Origin: an uncultured Lacticaseibacillus sp.
GTDB taxonomy: Bacteria > Bacillota > Bacilli > Lactobacillales > Lactobacillaceae
Reading direction: 5' to 3'
DNA: 5,844 nt
Assembly: GCA_934339215.1 (NCBI GenBank)
Contig: CAKRHU010000114.1
Span: forward strand, 1 to 5,844
Shown here: piece by piece, positions 1 to 4,924 of the stretch
Position numbering within the stretch: the stretch's first letter is position 1
Layout: each line of letters begins with the position of its first letter
Notes under the pieces: generated by a model
The model's input: only the letters and a program-made list of their open reading frames with translations
The model's database searches: none
What the model was told of the DNA's origin: nothing
Program-made: the position numbers and the translations under genes

Positions 1-1
1 C

Positions 2-184
2 TTGCAGACGTATCAACTGCGAGCAGCTTTTGATGCACGTCCACAGTATCAACAAACTGACTATCTCAACTGGATCGCGCAAGCTAAGCGCGAGGCAACG
101 CAAACCAAACGTTTCGAGCAAATGCTAGCCGAGCTCAAAGCCGGGGATGTCTACATGAAACAGCCTTGGAATCCACGTCAATAA
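2..184 (+). CDS. YdeI/OmpD-associated family protein, C-terminal fragment
   Basis: Only the last 60 codons are in the window; the reading frame enters at base 2 and ends at a TAA (182-184). The visible part contains AAFDARPQYQQTDYLNWI followed by AKREATQTKR and a leucine/alanine helix ending in LKAGD. This pattern, a 'YL.WI..AKR..T...R......L..G' helical pair, is typical of the C-terminal end of the YdeI/OmpD-associated (OmdA, 'bacteriocin-protection') family, usually about 190 residues of cytoplasmic protein with no firmly established biochemical role. The catalytic or N-terminal part cannot be examined here. It is followed after 3 bases by a strong terminator, so it is the last gene of its transcript. 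The family assignment is from recall of the motif; the real start lies outside the window. Confidence 0.7.
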   Translation: MQTYQLRAAFDARPQYQQTDYLNWIAQAKREATQTKRFEQMLAELKAGDVYMKQPWNPRQ

Positions 185-187
185 ATC

Positions 188-223
188 AAAAGTCCGCTGA
201 GAAATTTTTCCCAGCGGACTTTT
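188..223. terminator. Bidirectional intrinsic terminator
   Basis: A perfect 12-bp stem is formed by AAAAGTCCGCTG (188-199) and CAGCGGACTTTT (212-223), with a 12-nt loop. It has a T-run on each strand. It sits between two convergent genes and can stop transcription from both: the fragment ending at 184 on + and the acetyltransferase ending at 231 on -. Confidence 0.93.
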
Positions 224-230
224 TAAATCG

Positions 231-725
231 TTAGAACCGTTTGCCTAAAATGTCCAAACTGCGTAGTTGATCATCCATCAAGGCAACATCTGGGAGATGC
301 GCCCAGCGTTCGAAGCCATTTTTCTTGAAGAGGCCTTGAGAAGGGGCGTTGTGAGCAAAGATGAACGCGACGAGCGTATTGAGATCCAGGCGCTTGAGTT
401 GGGTGATGACATAGGCTAAAGCTTGTTGGCCGAGGCCAAGATGTTGGAACGCGTCGTCTAAGTAAATGCTGATTTCAGCAGTATGGCTGTATGCTGGACG
501 ACCGTAGAAAGACTCTAAGCCGACCCAGCCTGCCAGTTTGCCGTCAACCATGATTTTCCATAATGGGCGATGGTCCAAATCGTATTCAGCAAACCATGCT
601 TCTTTCGACGCCACCGAAACGGGCTCTAAGTCAGCAGTGGCTAAGCGACCGGGAATCGCTTGGTTATAAATCGCCACGATCGCAGGCAGATCAACGTGCT
701 CAGCATTCACAAATTCAACAGACAT
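231..725 (-). CDS. GNAT N-acetyltransferase, phosphinothricin acetyltransferase-like
   Basis: Predicted 164-aa cytoplasmic enzyme that transfers acetyl from acetyl-CoA to an amino group of an unknown small substrate. It resembles the PAT/bar branch of GNAT. IYNQAI (19-24) matches the IYNHYV of PAT. TAEISIYL (82-89) matches TAESTVYV, placing E84 at the catalytic Glu of PAT. QHLGLGQQAL (94-103) is the acetyl-CoA pyrophosphate loop (Q-x-x-G-x-G). NAPSQGLFKKNGF (near 128-140) is the usual C-terminal GNAT motif. Length is normal for the family. The ATG at 725 is chosen because GAGGAGG (738-732 on the minus strand) lies 6 nt upstream; an in-frame TTG at 740 would overlap that site. A minus-strand TTGACA is at 772-767, but I see no good -10 at 16-18 bp from it. 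It is divergent from the MFS exporter and ends at the shared terminator. Whether it acetylates phosphinothricin or an unrelated amine cannot be told. Confidence 0.88.
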   Translation of the reverse strand: MSVEFVNAEHVDLPAIVAIYNQAIPGRLATADLEPVSVASKEAWFAEYDLDHRPLWKIMVDGKLAGWVGLESFYGRPAYSHTAEISIYLDDAFQHLGLGQQALAYVITQLKRLDLNTLVAFIFAHNAPSQGLFKKNGFERWAHLPDVALMDDQLRSLDILGKRF

Positions 726-858
726 ATTCAGCCTCCTCAATAATTGTTTTTATGATACCGCGGGAATGTCAACGTTGCTAGTGCTCGTGTCACCATAGTT
801 AACATGAGTGATTTCAGCACATCGTTTATGTTGCTTCGTGGTTGCGTTTCAATTCATC

Positions 859-887
859 TGGCACAAGCTGGCATTCAGGACTATCAT
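859..887 (+). promoter_or_regulatory. Candidate promoter of the MFS gene
   Basis: TGGCAC (859-864), 17-bp spacer, TATCAT (882-887). The -35 is weak. The -10 equals the one in the much stronger promoter at 4344-4372. The predicted start near 894 gives a 30-nt leader that includes the ribosome binding site at 914-920. Confidence 0.4.
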
Positions 888-923
888 AGAAGGTATCGTT
901 TTGTTTTCAGAAAGAGGAAGCCT

Positions 924-2402
924 TTGTCGAAGAAAAATATTTGGTTAGTCACGTTTGCGCTACTGCTTTCCAACGCCATGAGTGGCTTGGATAATACCAT
1001 TGTTAACACTGCCCTGCCAGCGATCATCGCAGATCTCCATGGCTTGGAGCTGATGGGCTGGATCGTCGCGATATTCTTATTAGGAACTGCGGTTTCCACC
1101 CCATTGTGGAGTAAACTCGGCGAGCGACTCGGTAATCGTCGCGCTTATCAACTGGCCGCGTTGATGTTTGTGCTCGGGAGTTTTTTACAAGGCATGGCGC
1201 CTTCAATGGTGATGTTGATCATTTCGCGAGCGATCGCTGGGATCGGCAATGGGGGCATGGTGTCTTTGCCTTACATTATTTATGCGCAACTGTATAAAAA
1301 TCCGCGCAAGCGCATGCAAGTCTTAGGCTTGGTGTCAGCCAGTTATTCCACCGCCACGATCATCGGCCCGTTAGTCGGTGGGGCGATTGTGGATGCGTGG
1401 TCATGGCATTGGGTGTTTTATTTGAATGTTCCGATCGGCTTGATCTCTGCGATTTTGGTGCAATTGTTCTTCAAAGAAGAAAAAAAGGCGCCGCGCAATG
1501 TGCCGGTGGATTATCAAGGGGCGGCGTTGTTGACCGTCGGCTTGATCAGTTTACTTTCCGCCATTGAAATGATCGGTGCCACCAGCGCTTGGGTGTTACT
1601 TTTGTTAGCTGGCATTGCGGTTGTATTGCTTGGTGCCATGGTGGTGGTCGAACGTCGCGCCAAAGATCCAATTATTCCAGGGCGTTTGTTTGAAGACCCA
1701 GAACTCGTGATCGATTTTGTGTTGTTTACGTTGATTTGGGGTGCATTTATGGGCTTTATCGTTTACGCCCCGATGTGGGTGCAAGCGATGCTTGGCGTAT
1801 CGGCGTTGATCGGTGGCTGTACCCAAATTCCTGGCTCGTTTACCAACTTCTTAGGCTCCGGGTCTACAGCACCACTGCGGCGGCATTTGTCCCCACAACA
1901 AGTGGTGTTAGTCGGAATTTTGACGTTGATGCTGACGTTTTTGATCATGGTGTTAGTCGATCAACATGCGCCTTATTGGGCGATCATGTTAGCTGGGGTG
2001 TTTCAAGGGTACGGCAACGGGATGTGCTTTTCCGAGTTGCAAGTTAAAGTCCAAACTGATGCGCTGCCGCAAGACGTGCCAGTGGCGACGAGTTTCAGTT
2101 TTTTGATCCGGATGCTCAGCCAAACCATGACCGCCGCGGTGTATGGCATCTTGATGAATAATGCCTTGCGCGCAGGCGTGGCCAAAGCCCATGGCAAGAT
2201 CACCATGGCGATGATGAACAACTTATCCAATGCCCAAAGCAACAAGTCCTTGCCGCAAGCTTTATTACCTAAAATGCGCGCCATCATGTTCAATGGCTTA
2301 CATCATATTATGTGGCTGGGTTTGATTTTAATGATCGCGGCCTTGTTCGTGAACATGTACGCTTTGCACCGCGAAAAGCAAAAACAGCTGGCAACCAGCT
2401 GA
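924..2402 (+). CDS. MFS transporter, DHA2 (EmrB/QacA-type, 14 TM) drug exporter family
   Basis: Predicted 492-aa integral membrane, proton-driven exporter. Residues numbered from the TTG at 924. LDNTIVNTALPAI (22-34) is the DHA2 signature at the end of TM1. SKLGERLGNRR (63-73) is MFS motif A, with Glu where Asp is usual. RAIAGIGNGGM is motif B. Near residues 145-172 lies motif C (GPLVGG) followed by the W-W-F-x-N-x-P-x-G pattern of 14-TM drug:H+ antiporters. Hydrophobic segments continue to the C-terminus, which ends in a basic HREKQKQ tail. The start is TTG 924 because GAGGAAG (914-920) is just upstream and the protein then begins MSKKNIWLVTF, directly before TM1. An ATG at 804 is in frame but has no ribosome site and would add 40 non-hydrophobic residues. 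Substrate unknown; a multidrug, toxic-ion or metabolite role is possible. No clear terminator follows on the + strand, so read-through toward 2510 is possible. Confidence 0.9.
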   Translation: MSKKNIWLVTFALLLSNAMSGLDNTIVNTALPAIIADLHGLELMGWIVAIFLLGTAVSTPLWSKLGERLGNRRAYQLAALMFVLGSFLQGMAPSMVMLIISRAIAGIGNGGMVSLPYIIYAQLYKNPRKRMQVLGLVSASYSTATIIGPLVGGAIVDAWSWHWVFYLNVPIGLISAILVQLFFKEEKKAPRNVPVDYQGAALLTVGLISLLSAIEMIGATSAWVLLLLAGIAVVLLGAMVVVERRAKDPIIPGRLFEDPELVIDFVLFTLIWGAFMGFIVYAPMWVQAMLGVSALIGGCTQIPGSFTNFLGSGSTAPLRRHLSPQQVVLVGILTLMLTFLIMVLVDQHAPYWAIMLAGVFQGYGNGMCFSELQVKVQTDALPQDVPVATSFSFLIRMLSQTMTAAVYGILMNNALRAGVAKAHGKITMAMMNNLSNAQSNKSLPQALLPKMRAIMFNGLHHIMWLGLILMIAALFVNMYALHREKQKQLATS

Positions 2403-2470
2403 GCTGATCCTTTAAAAACCGGATGGGGATGCAAATCTCAACCAGCCAAAACCCGAAATATAATAAATTT

Positions 2471-2488
2471 TTTGTAGATTATTACAAA
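2471..2488. promoter_or_regulatory. Inverted repeat over the -35 region, candidate operator
   Basis: TTTGTA (2471-2476), GATTAT, TACAAA (2483-2488): perfect 6-bp arms with a 6-bp centre. It overlaps the presumed -35 of the first EAL gene, a place where a dimeric repressor would block RNA polymerase. The sequence is AT-rich, so chance is possible. I do not recognise the regulator. Confidence 0.3.
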
Positions 2489-2503
2489 CAAATTAGTTAT
2501 AAT
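2475..2503 (+). promoter_or_regulatory. Promoter of the first EAL leader/gene
   Basis: Perfect -10 TATAAT (2498-2503) with a poor -35 TAGATT (2475-2480) at 17 bp. The predicted start is near 2509-2511, just where the paired region of the leader begins. The weak -35 fits either activator dependence or the overlapping inverted repeat at 2471-2488. Confidence 0.6.
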
Positions 2504-2508
2504 AGCAT

Positions 2509-2610
2509 TAACGACAAATGAAGACCTGCTCAAGTTCGAGAACCTTTCGAGCATACGACCCGCGCATGAGAGAGACATGCTTGGGTCGTTTTTTATTCTA
2601 ATTGTCGTTA
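2509..2610 (+). promoter_or_regulatory. Structured RNA leader 1 (attenuator) of the first EAL gene
   Basis: Two hairpins lie between the promoter and the gene. Hairpin 1 pairs GTTCGA (2534-2539) with TCGAGC (2547-2552). Hairpin 2 is an intrinsic terminator (2555-2594). A 9-nt 5' sequence TAACGACAA (2509-2517) is fully complementary to TTGTCGTTA (2602-2610), just past the terminator, so it could close the whole leader; its AACGAC part could also pair with GTCGTT (2585-2590) in the terminator 3' arm. The same two-hairpin element recurs at 3407-3485 before the second EAL gene. In both hairpins the differences between copies swap G-C for G-U pairs, which supports an RNA function. It does not match the c-di-GMP-I, c-di-GMP-II or T-box consensus as I know them. 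Ligand or binding protein unknown. Confidence 0.65.
2555..2594 (+). terminator. Intrinsic terminator within leader 1
   Basis: ACGACCCG (2555-2562) pairs with TGGGTCGT (2582-2589), one C/T mismatch, then GCATG (2564-2568) pairs with CATGC (2576-2580). The loop is AGAGAGA and a run of T follows at 2589-2594. It lies upstream of the EAL start at 2648, so it would cut transcription before the gene unless bypassed. It may also end read-through from the MFS gene. Confidence 0.85.
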
Positions 2611-2647
2611 TGGGGGAATTGGAGTGATCACACTGGAGGTGGATGGG

Positions 2648-3346
2648 ATGTATACAATTTTTGCCCAACCAAAATATCCAATGGGAGCGCCTCAAGTGCG
2701 CCCCATCGGTTACGAATTGTTTATCAAAGAACGGCGCAACGGGCAGTGGGCGCAACCATTGCCATTTGAAGGGATCGGCGTGATGACGTTGAATCATTTG
2801 TTGCGCCAAACCATTGCGCAGATGCCAGCGCATATCAAGATTTTGTCCTTTAACCTCGAGCAAAGCCAATTCATCGATCCGGCCTTTCCGGCAATGATCG
2901 CAAGTGTTCAAGCCAGCACTGACATTGAACTGTATACCGAATTGACGGAACGTTTAGGTGCGGGCATCACGCCTGGACAATTGTTGAATGCCGCCAAGCG
3001 CTTTGCAACTTGTGGCCTGCAAGTGTGTATCGATGATGTCGGCACTGGCCAGAATTCGCCGGCGTTGGTGATGTTGCTCAATGATTATATCAGTGAGTAC
3101 AAGTTCGCCTTTCAAAATTTCCGGCCAATGCGTTCAGTTAACGAACTGTCACCCCAATTGAAATTTTGGTGTGATATGGCCAAAAAGTTCCACAAGGTGT
3201 TAGCTTGGGAAGGCGTGGAAACTAGCGTTGAGCTCGCGTTATTGGAAGCGGCTTATCCAGGTAACTTGTTGCAAGGTTATTTGTTTGGTAAACAGCATCG
3301 TATTGAATCGGTGTTATACGAACCTAAGAAAGTTTCAGGAGAATGA
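2648..3346 (+). CDS. EAL-domain protein 1 (c-di-GMP phosphodiesterase family, divergent)
   Basis: Predicted 232-aa cytoplasmic protein made of one EAL domain with no sensor, GGDEF or membrane part. The family hydrolyses cyclic di-GMP to pGpG. Visible motifs: QPK (7-9), GYELF (21-25, E23 in the EAL position), SFNLEQ (67-72, N69), ELTER (98-102), IDDVGTG (128-134, both Asp kept), EYKF (150-153, K152), EGVET (188-192) and QGYLFGK (209-215). The EAL tripeptide reads ELF and the Asp of the KID motif is A154, a position thought to help bind metal, so activity may be lost or reduced. Start: ATG 2648 with GGAGGTGG (2635-2642), because the N-terminus then aligns with its neighbour (MYTIFAQPK against MFRFFGQPK). 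A GTG at 2624 would add 8 residues. It is 46% identical without gaps to the next gene over 216 residues by hand count. It is preceded by leader 1 and followed by leader 2, with no terminator of its own. Confidence 0.88.
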   Translation: MYTIFAQPKYPMGAPQVRPIGYELFIKERRNGQWAQPLPFEGIGVMTLNHLLRQTIAQMPAHIKILSFNLEQSQFIDPAFPAMIASVQASTDIELYTELTERLGAGITPGQLLNAAKRFATCGLQVCIDDVGTGQNSPALVMLLNDYISEYKFAFQNFRPMRSVNELSPQLKFWCDMAKKFHKVLAWEGVETSVELALLEAAYPGNLLQGYLFGKQHRIESVLYEPKKVSGE

Positions 3347-3406
3347 ATCACTTTTTTCTGAAAATGATTTATCATAATCTGCCTTTGAGGTAGAAACAAT
3401 AGTAAA

Positions 3407-3485
3407 TTGCTCAGGCTCGAATTTTTCGAGTACACGACCCGCGCATGTGAAAGACATGTTCGGGTCGTTTTGCGTTTTTGAGCAA
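3407..3485 (+). promoter_or_regulatory. Structured RNA leader 2 (attenuator) of the second EAL gene
   Basis: Second copy of the leader at 2509-2610. Hairpin 1 pairs GCTCGA (3415-3420) with TCGAGT (3426-3431). Hairpin 2 is a terminator (3434-3471). TTGCTCA (3407-3413) is complementary to TGAGCAA (3479-3485) beyond the terminator, a closing helix of the same layout as in copy 1 but of different sequence. A possible -10, CATAAT (3373-3378), lies about 30 nt upstream without a convincing -35, so this copy may be served mainly by read-through from the first EAL gene, acting as an internal attenuator. Confidence 0.65.
3434..3471 (+). terminator. Intrinsic terminator within leader 2
   Basis: ACGACCCG (3434-3441) pairs with CGGGTCGT (3461-3468), then GCATG (3443-3447) pairs with CATGT (3455-3459). 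The loop is TGAAAGA, followed by TTTT and later TTTTT. It is identical to the copy in leader 1 at 34 of 38 positions, including most of the purine-rich apical loop (GARAGA). Confidence 0.82.
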
Positions 3486-3500
3486 GTGAGGGGGTAGACA

Positions 3501-4169
3501 ATGTTTCGTTTCTTTGGACAACCAAAATTTGATTTAGATCCAGACCACCCATGGTCCGTCGGCTACGAGCTATTCGTGCGCGAAAATGTGGATGGACATT
3601 GGATCTTACCCAAAGACTTTTCCCAATTAACGGATGTGATGATCGAAAAACTCTTAGATCAAATCATTCAAGTGTTGCCAGAACACACCGCGTTGATTTC
3701 ATTTAACTTGGAACAAGACCAGTTCATTAAGCCCAAGTATTTGGACATGGTCAAACGGGTGGAAGCGCGCTGTGATGTGCGCTTATTTGTGGAACTGACT
3801 GAGCGTTTGTCTGCCGGGGTCACCGAGCAACAATTGATCGACGCGGCCAAACGTTACTACGACGCAGGGATCTTAGTTTGCATCGATGATGTCGGTACCG
3901 GCCAAAACACCCCAGAAATGGTGTTAAAAATGAATGAATCGATTGCCGAATACAAGTTTGCTTTACAAAACTTCCGGCCCTTTCAATCTCTAGATGACAT
4001 TAAGCCAGAGTTGGAATTCTGGTATGGGTTGGCGCAACGCCATCACAAAATGTTGGCGATCGAAGGCATTGAATCCGATGCGGAGTTCGCGCGAATCAGA
4101 AACGATTATCCATGTGATGTTGTGCAAGGTTATCTGCTAGGCAAACCGGCGCTATTAGCAGATCAATAA
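3501..4169 (+). CDS. EAL-domain protein 2 (c-di-GMP phosphodiesterase family, divergent)
   Basis: Predicted 222-aa stand-alone EAL domain in the cytoplasm. It shares residue numbering with its upstream paralogue through residue 216: GYELF (E23), SFNLEQ (N69), VELTER (E98), IDDVGTG (D129, D130), EYKF (K152), EGIES (E188, E191) and QGYLLGKP (Q209). As in the first copy, the KID Asp is Ala (A154) and the EAL tripeptide is ELF, so the changes predate the duplication. If active it would lower c-di-GMP; if not, it could be a c-di-GMP-binding or protein-binding module. The ATG at 3501 has GAGGGGG (3488-3494) 6 nt upstream. It ends 10 C-terminal residues shorter than the first copy and is followed by its own terminator. 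No diguanylate cyclase gene is visible in the window, so the partner is elsewhere if there is one. Confidence 0.88.
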   Translation: MFRFFGQPKFDLDPDHPWSVGYELFVRENVDGHWILPKDFSQLTDVMIEKLLDQIIQVLPEHTALISFNLEQDQFIKPKYLDMVKRVEARCDVRLFVELTERLSAGVTEQQLIDAAKRYYDAGILVCIDDVGTGQNTPEMVLKMNESIAEYKFALQNFRPFQSLDDIKPELEFWYGLAQRHHKMLAIEGIESDAEFARIRNDYPCDVVQGYLLGKPALLADQ

Positions 4170-4174
4170 AATTC

Positions 4175-4204
4175 AAAGGCCACGACTTGGAGTAGTGGCC
4201 TTTT
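4175..4204 (+). terminator. Intrinsic terminator after the EAL pair
   Basis: AAAGGCCAC (4175-4183) pairs perfectly with GTGGCCTTT (4195-4203), with an inner ACT/AGT extension, and TTTT follows from 4201. It begins 5 nt after the stop codon. Confidence 0.92.
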
Positions 4205-4214
4205 CTTGTGCCCA

Positions 4215-4279
4215 GAGTGTTTCAACACGCACTTAGCACCGAGAGTAGCTAGTCGCAGGTGCGTTGTTTTGAAACACTC
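4215..4279. repeat. 65-bp inverted repeat of unknown role
   Basis: GAGTGTTTCAA (4215-4225) and TTGAAACACTC (4269-4279) are perfect 11-bp arms, and a second pair ACGCAC (4227-4232) / GTGCGT (4259-4264) lies inside, giving a 17-bp interrupted stem around a 26-nt centre. No T-run follows on either strand, so it is not a typical terminator, and I see no flanking target duplication. It lies between the EAL terminator and the promoter at 4344. It could be a small mobile-element remnant, a protein site or a structured RNA end. Confidence 0.6.
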
Positions 4280-4343
4280 GACGATGCCCGATGATATGAA
4301 AAGCAACCTTGTCGAAATATTTTAGTTTGCTCACTTTAAATAC

Positions 4344-4372
4344 TTGACAATTGTTTTTGAAGGCGTTATCAT
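4344..4372 (+). promoter_or_regulatory. Strong sigma-A type promoter of the non-coding RNA
   Basis: Perfect -35 TTGACA (4344-4349), 17-bp spacer, -10 TATCAT (4367-4372), with an A/T-rich stretch upstream (about 4315-4342) like an UP element. Predicted start near 4379. No credible protein gene follows for more than 500 bases. Confidence 0.8.
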
Positions 4373-4378
4373 AGTTCG

Positions 4379-4763
4379 CGTATACTAGGAGGAAGGGGTG
4401 GCTTAGCGCACGTCACCTGCATTACTTCGCAACGGGGGGCAGTTCCCCGCAAACCCGAGTGAGATCGATCCACATGACCAGATCCTTGGCCGTGGGTCTC
4501 AGCATCAGTCGTGCCGGCACATAAGGGTCCCCTTTCGGACTCATACCAGGTGTGAATGGACGATTTGCCTTGTGGTAACACAAGTTGCAAGTGACGCCTG
4601 TGGACAAAAGATCATGCATGATCGAGTCGTCCCGAAAGCTGCCAAAGCCTAAGAAGCGGCGGTGGCGCAGACACGCACTTGAATGTTTTGCACTGCATGA
4701 ACGTAATTGAATTGGCGTCAAAGCCTGAAATCCACGAAATGCAATTTGGTTTCGTGGGTTTTG
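4379..4763 (+). ncRNA. Putative stand-alone structured RNA, about 385 nt, family not recognised
   Basis: The segment has a consensus promoter at its start and a strong terminator at its end, with no credible ORF on + between them. Many hairpins can be drawn: CGGGG/CCCCG around 4433-4449; TGAGA plus CCAC (4460-4473) with GTGG plus TCTCA (4492-4501); GGGTCC/GGACTC (4525-4542); a long arm CAGGTGT (4547-4553) / ACGCCTG (4594-4600) enclosing TTTGC-CTTGTG with CACAAG-GCAAG capped by a GTAA tetraloop (4564-4591); GGAC/GTCC enclosing the palindrome GATCATGCATGATC (4610-4623). GGCTT (4400-4404) can pair with AAGCC near 4720-4725, bringing the ends together. I compared it with the conserved cores of RNase P RNA, tmRNA, SRP RNA and 6S RNA as I know them and found no match. 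A purine-rich AGGAGGAAGG (4387-4396) near the 5' end resembles a Shine-Dalgarno site. It may be a lineage-specific regulatory RNA. Ends are inferred. Confidence 0.6.
4728..4762 (+). terminator. Intrinsic terminator of the non-coding RNA
   Basis: CCACGAAA (4732-4739) pairs with TTTCGTGG (4750-4757), extended by AAAT/GTTT outside, with a 10-nt loop and TTTT at 4759-4762. There is no T-run on the opposite strand, which sets the direction of the transcript as +. Confidence 0.88.
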
Positions 4764-4801
4764 TGTGTCCAAATGTATCAGGACATGGTTGCGGAACTTT
4801 T

Positions 4802-4828
4802 TTAGCAATCTGGCTAATAAAGTGCTAA
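4802..4828. promoter_or_regulatory. CIRCE-like HrcA operator
   Basis: TTAGCAATC (4802-4810), nine bases, AAGTGCTAA (4820-4828). The CIRCE consensus is TTAGCACTC-N9-GAGTGCTAA; each half matches at 8 of 9 positions and the spacer is exactly 9. HrcA binds this element to repress chaperone genes and releases it under heat or protein-folding stress. It ends 5 bp before the -35 of the small acidic gene. It also overlaps GCTAAT (4813-4818), which could serve as a -10 for TTGCGG (4789-4794) at 18 bp. Confidence 0.8.
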
Positions 4829-4833
4829 TTTAA

Positions 4834-4864
4834 TTGCGCCGAAATTCAAAAATAGGACTATAAT
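4834..4864 (+). promoter_or_regulatory. Promoter of the small acidic protein gene
   Basis: Perfect -10 TATAAT (4859-4864). The best -35, TTGCGC (4834-4839), is 19 bp away, which is long. Predicted start near 4871. The leader then holds a small hairpin GCACC/GGTGC (4882-4897) before the ribosome site. Confidence 0.6.
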
Positions 4865-4924
4865 GAACTTGTAAGCAAAAAGCACCGCATCTGGTGCAAA
4901 TCAAAATGTGGAGGAAATTGAATC

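Noticed and set aside
726..740. TTG 740 as the acetyltransferase start
   Set aside because: It would lie within the GAGGAGG ribosome site that serves ATG 725.
804..923. Longer MFS start at ATG 804, adding 40 residues
   Set aside because: No ribosome site precedes it and the extra residues are unlike a transporter N-terminus. TTG 924 has GAGGAAG upstream and begins right before TM1.
2518..2601. 27-codon leader peptide (ATG 2518 to TAA) running through leader 1
   Set aside because: No ribosome site, and the frame is not kept in leader 2, where the matching frame has a stop. The differences between the leaders preserve RNA pairing rather than codons.
2624..2647. GTG 2624 as the start of the first EAL gene
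   Set aside because: ATG 2648 has GGAGG at the right spacing and aligns exactly with the paralogue's N-terminus.
2509..3485. Known c-di-GMP riboswitch, ANTAR target or T-box in the EAL leaders
   Set aside because: The GEMM core, the paired six-base ANTAR loops and the T-box GGTGG-N-ACC motif are not seen; the terminator loop has 7 bases.
4233..4251. TTAGCAC at 4233-4239 as a second CIRCE half-site
   Set aside because: No GAGTGCTAA-like partner at 9 bp; it falls within the centre of the 65-bp inverted repeat.
4379..4763. RNase P RNA, tmRNA, SRP RNA or 6S RNA
   Set aside because: The size would suit RNase P RNA, but GAGGAAAGTCC and ACAGAA cores are absent. The tmRNA ends, the SRP tip loop and the 6S bubble are also not found.
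4422..4808. 128-aa minus-strand ORF across the putative RNA
   Set aside because: The composition is unlike a protein, there is no ribosome site, and the promoter and terminator point the other way. It is best explained as a shadow of the structured RNA.
4870..4885. CcpA cre-like TGTAAGCA sequence in the small gene leader
   Set aside because: The central CG and the right half of the cre consensus are missing.
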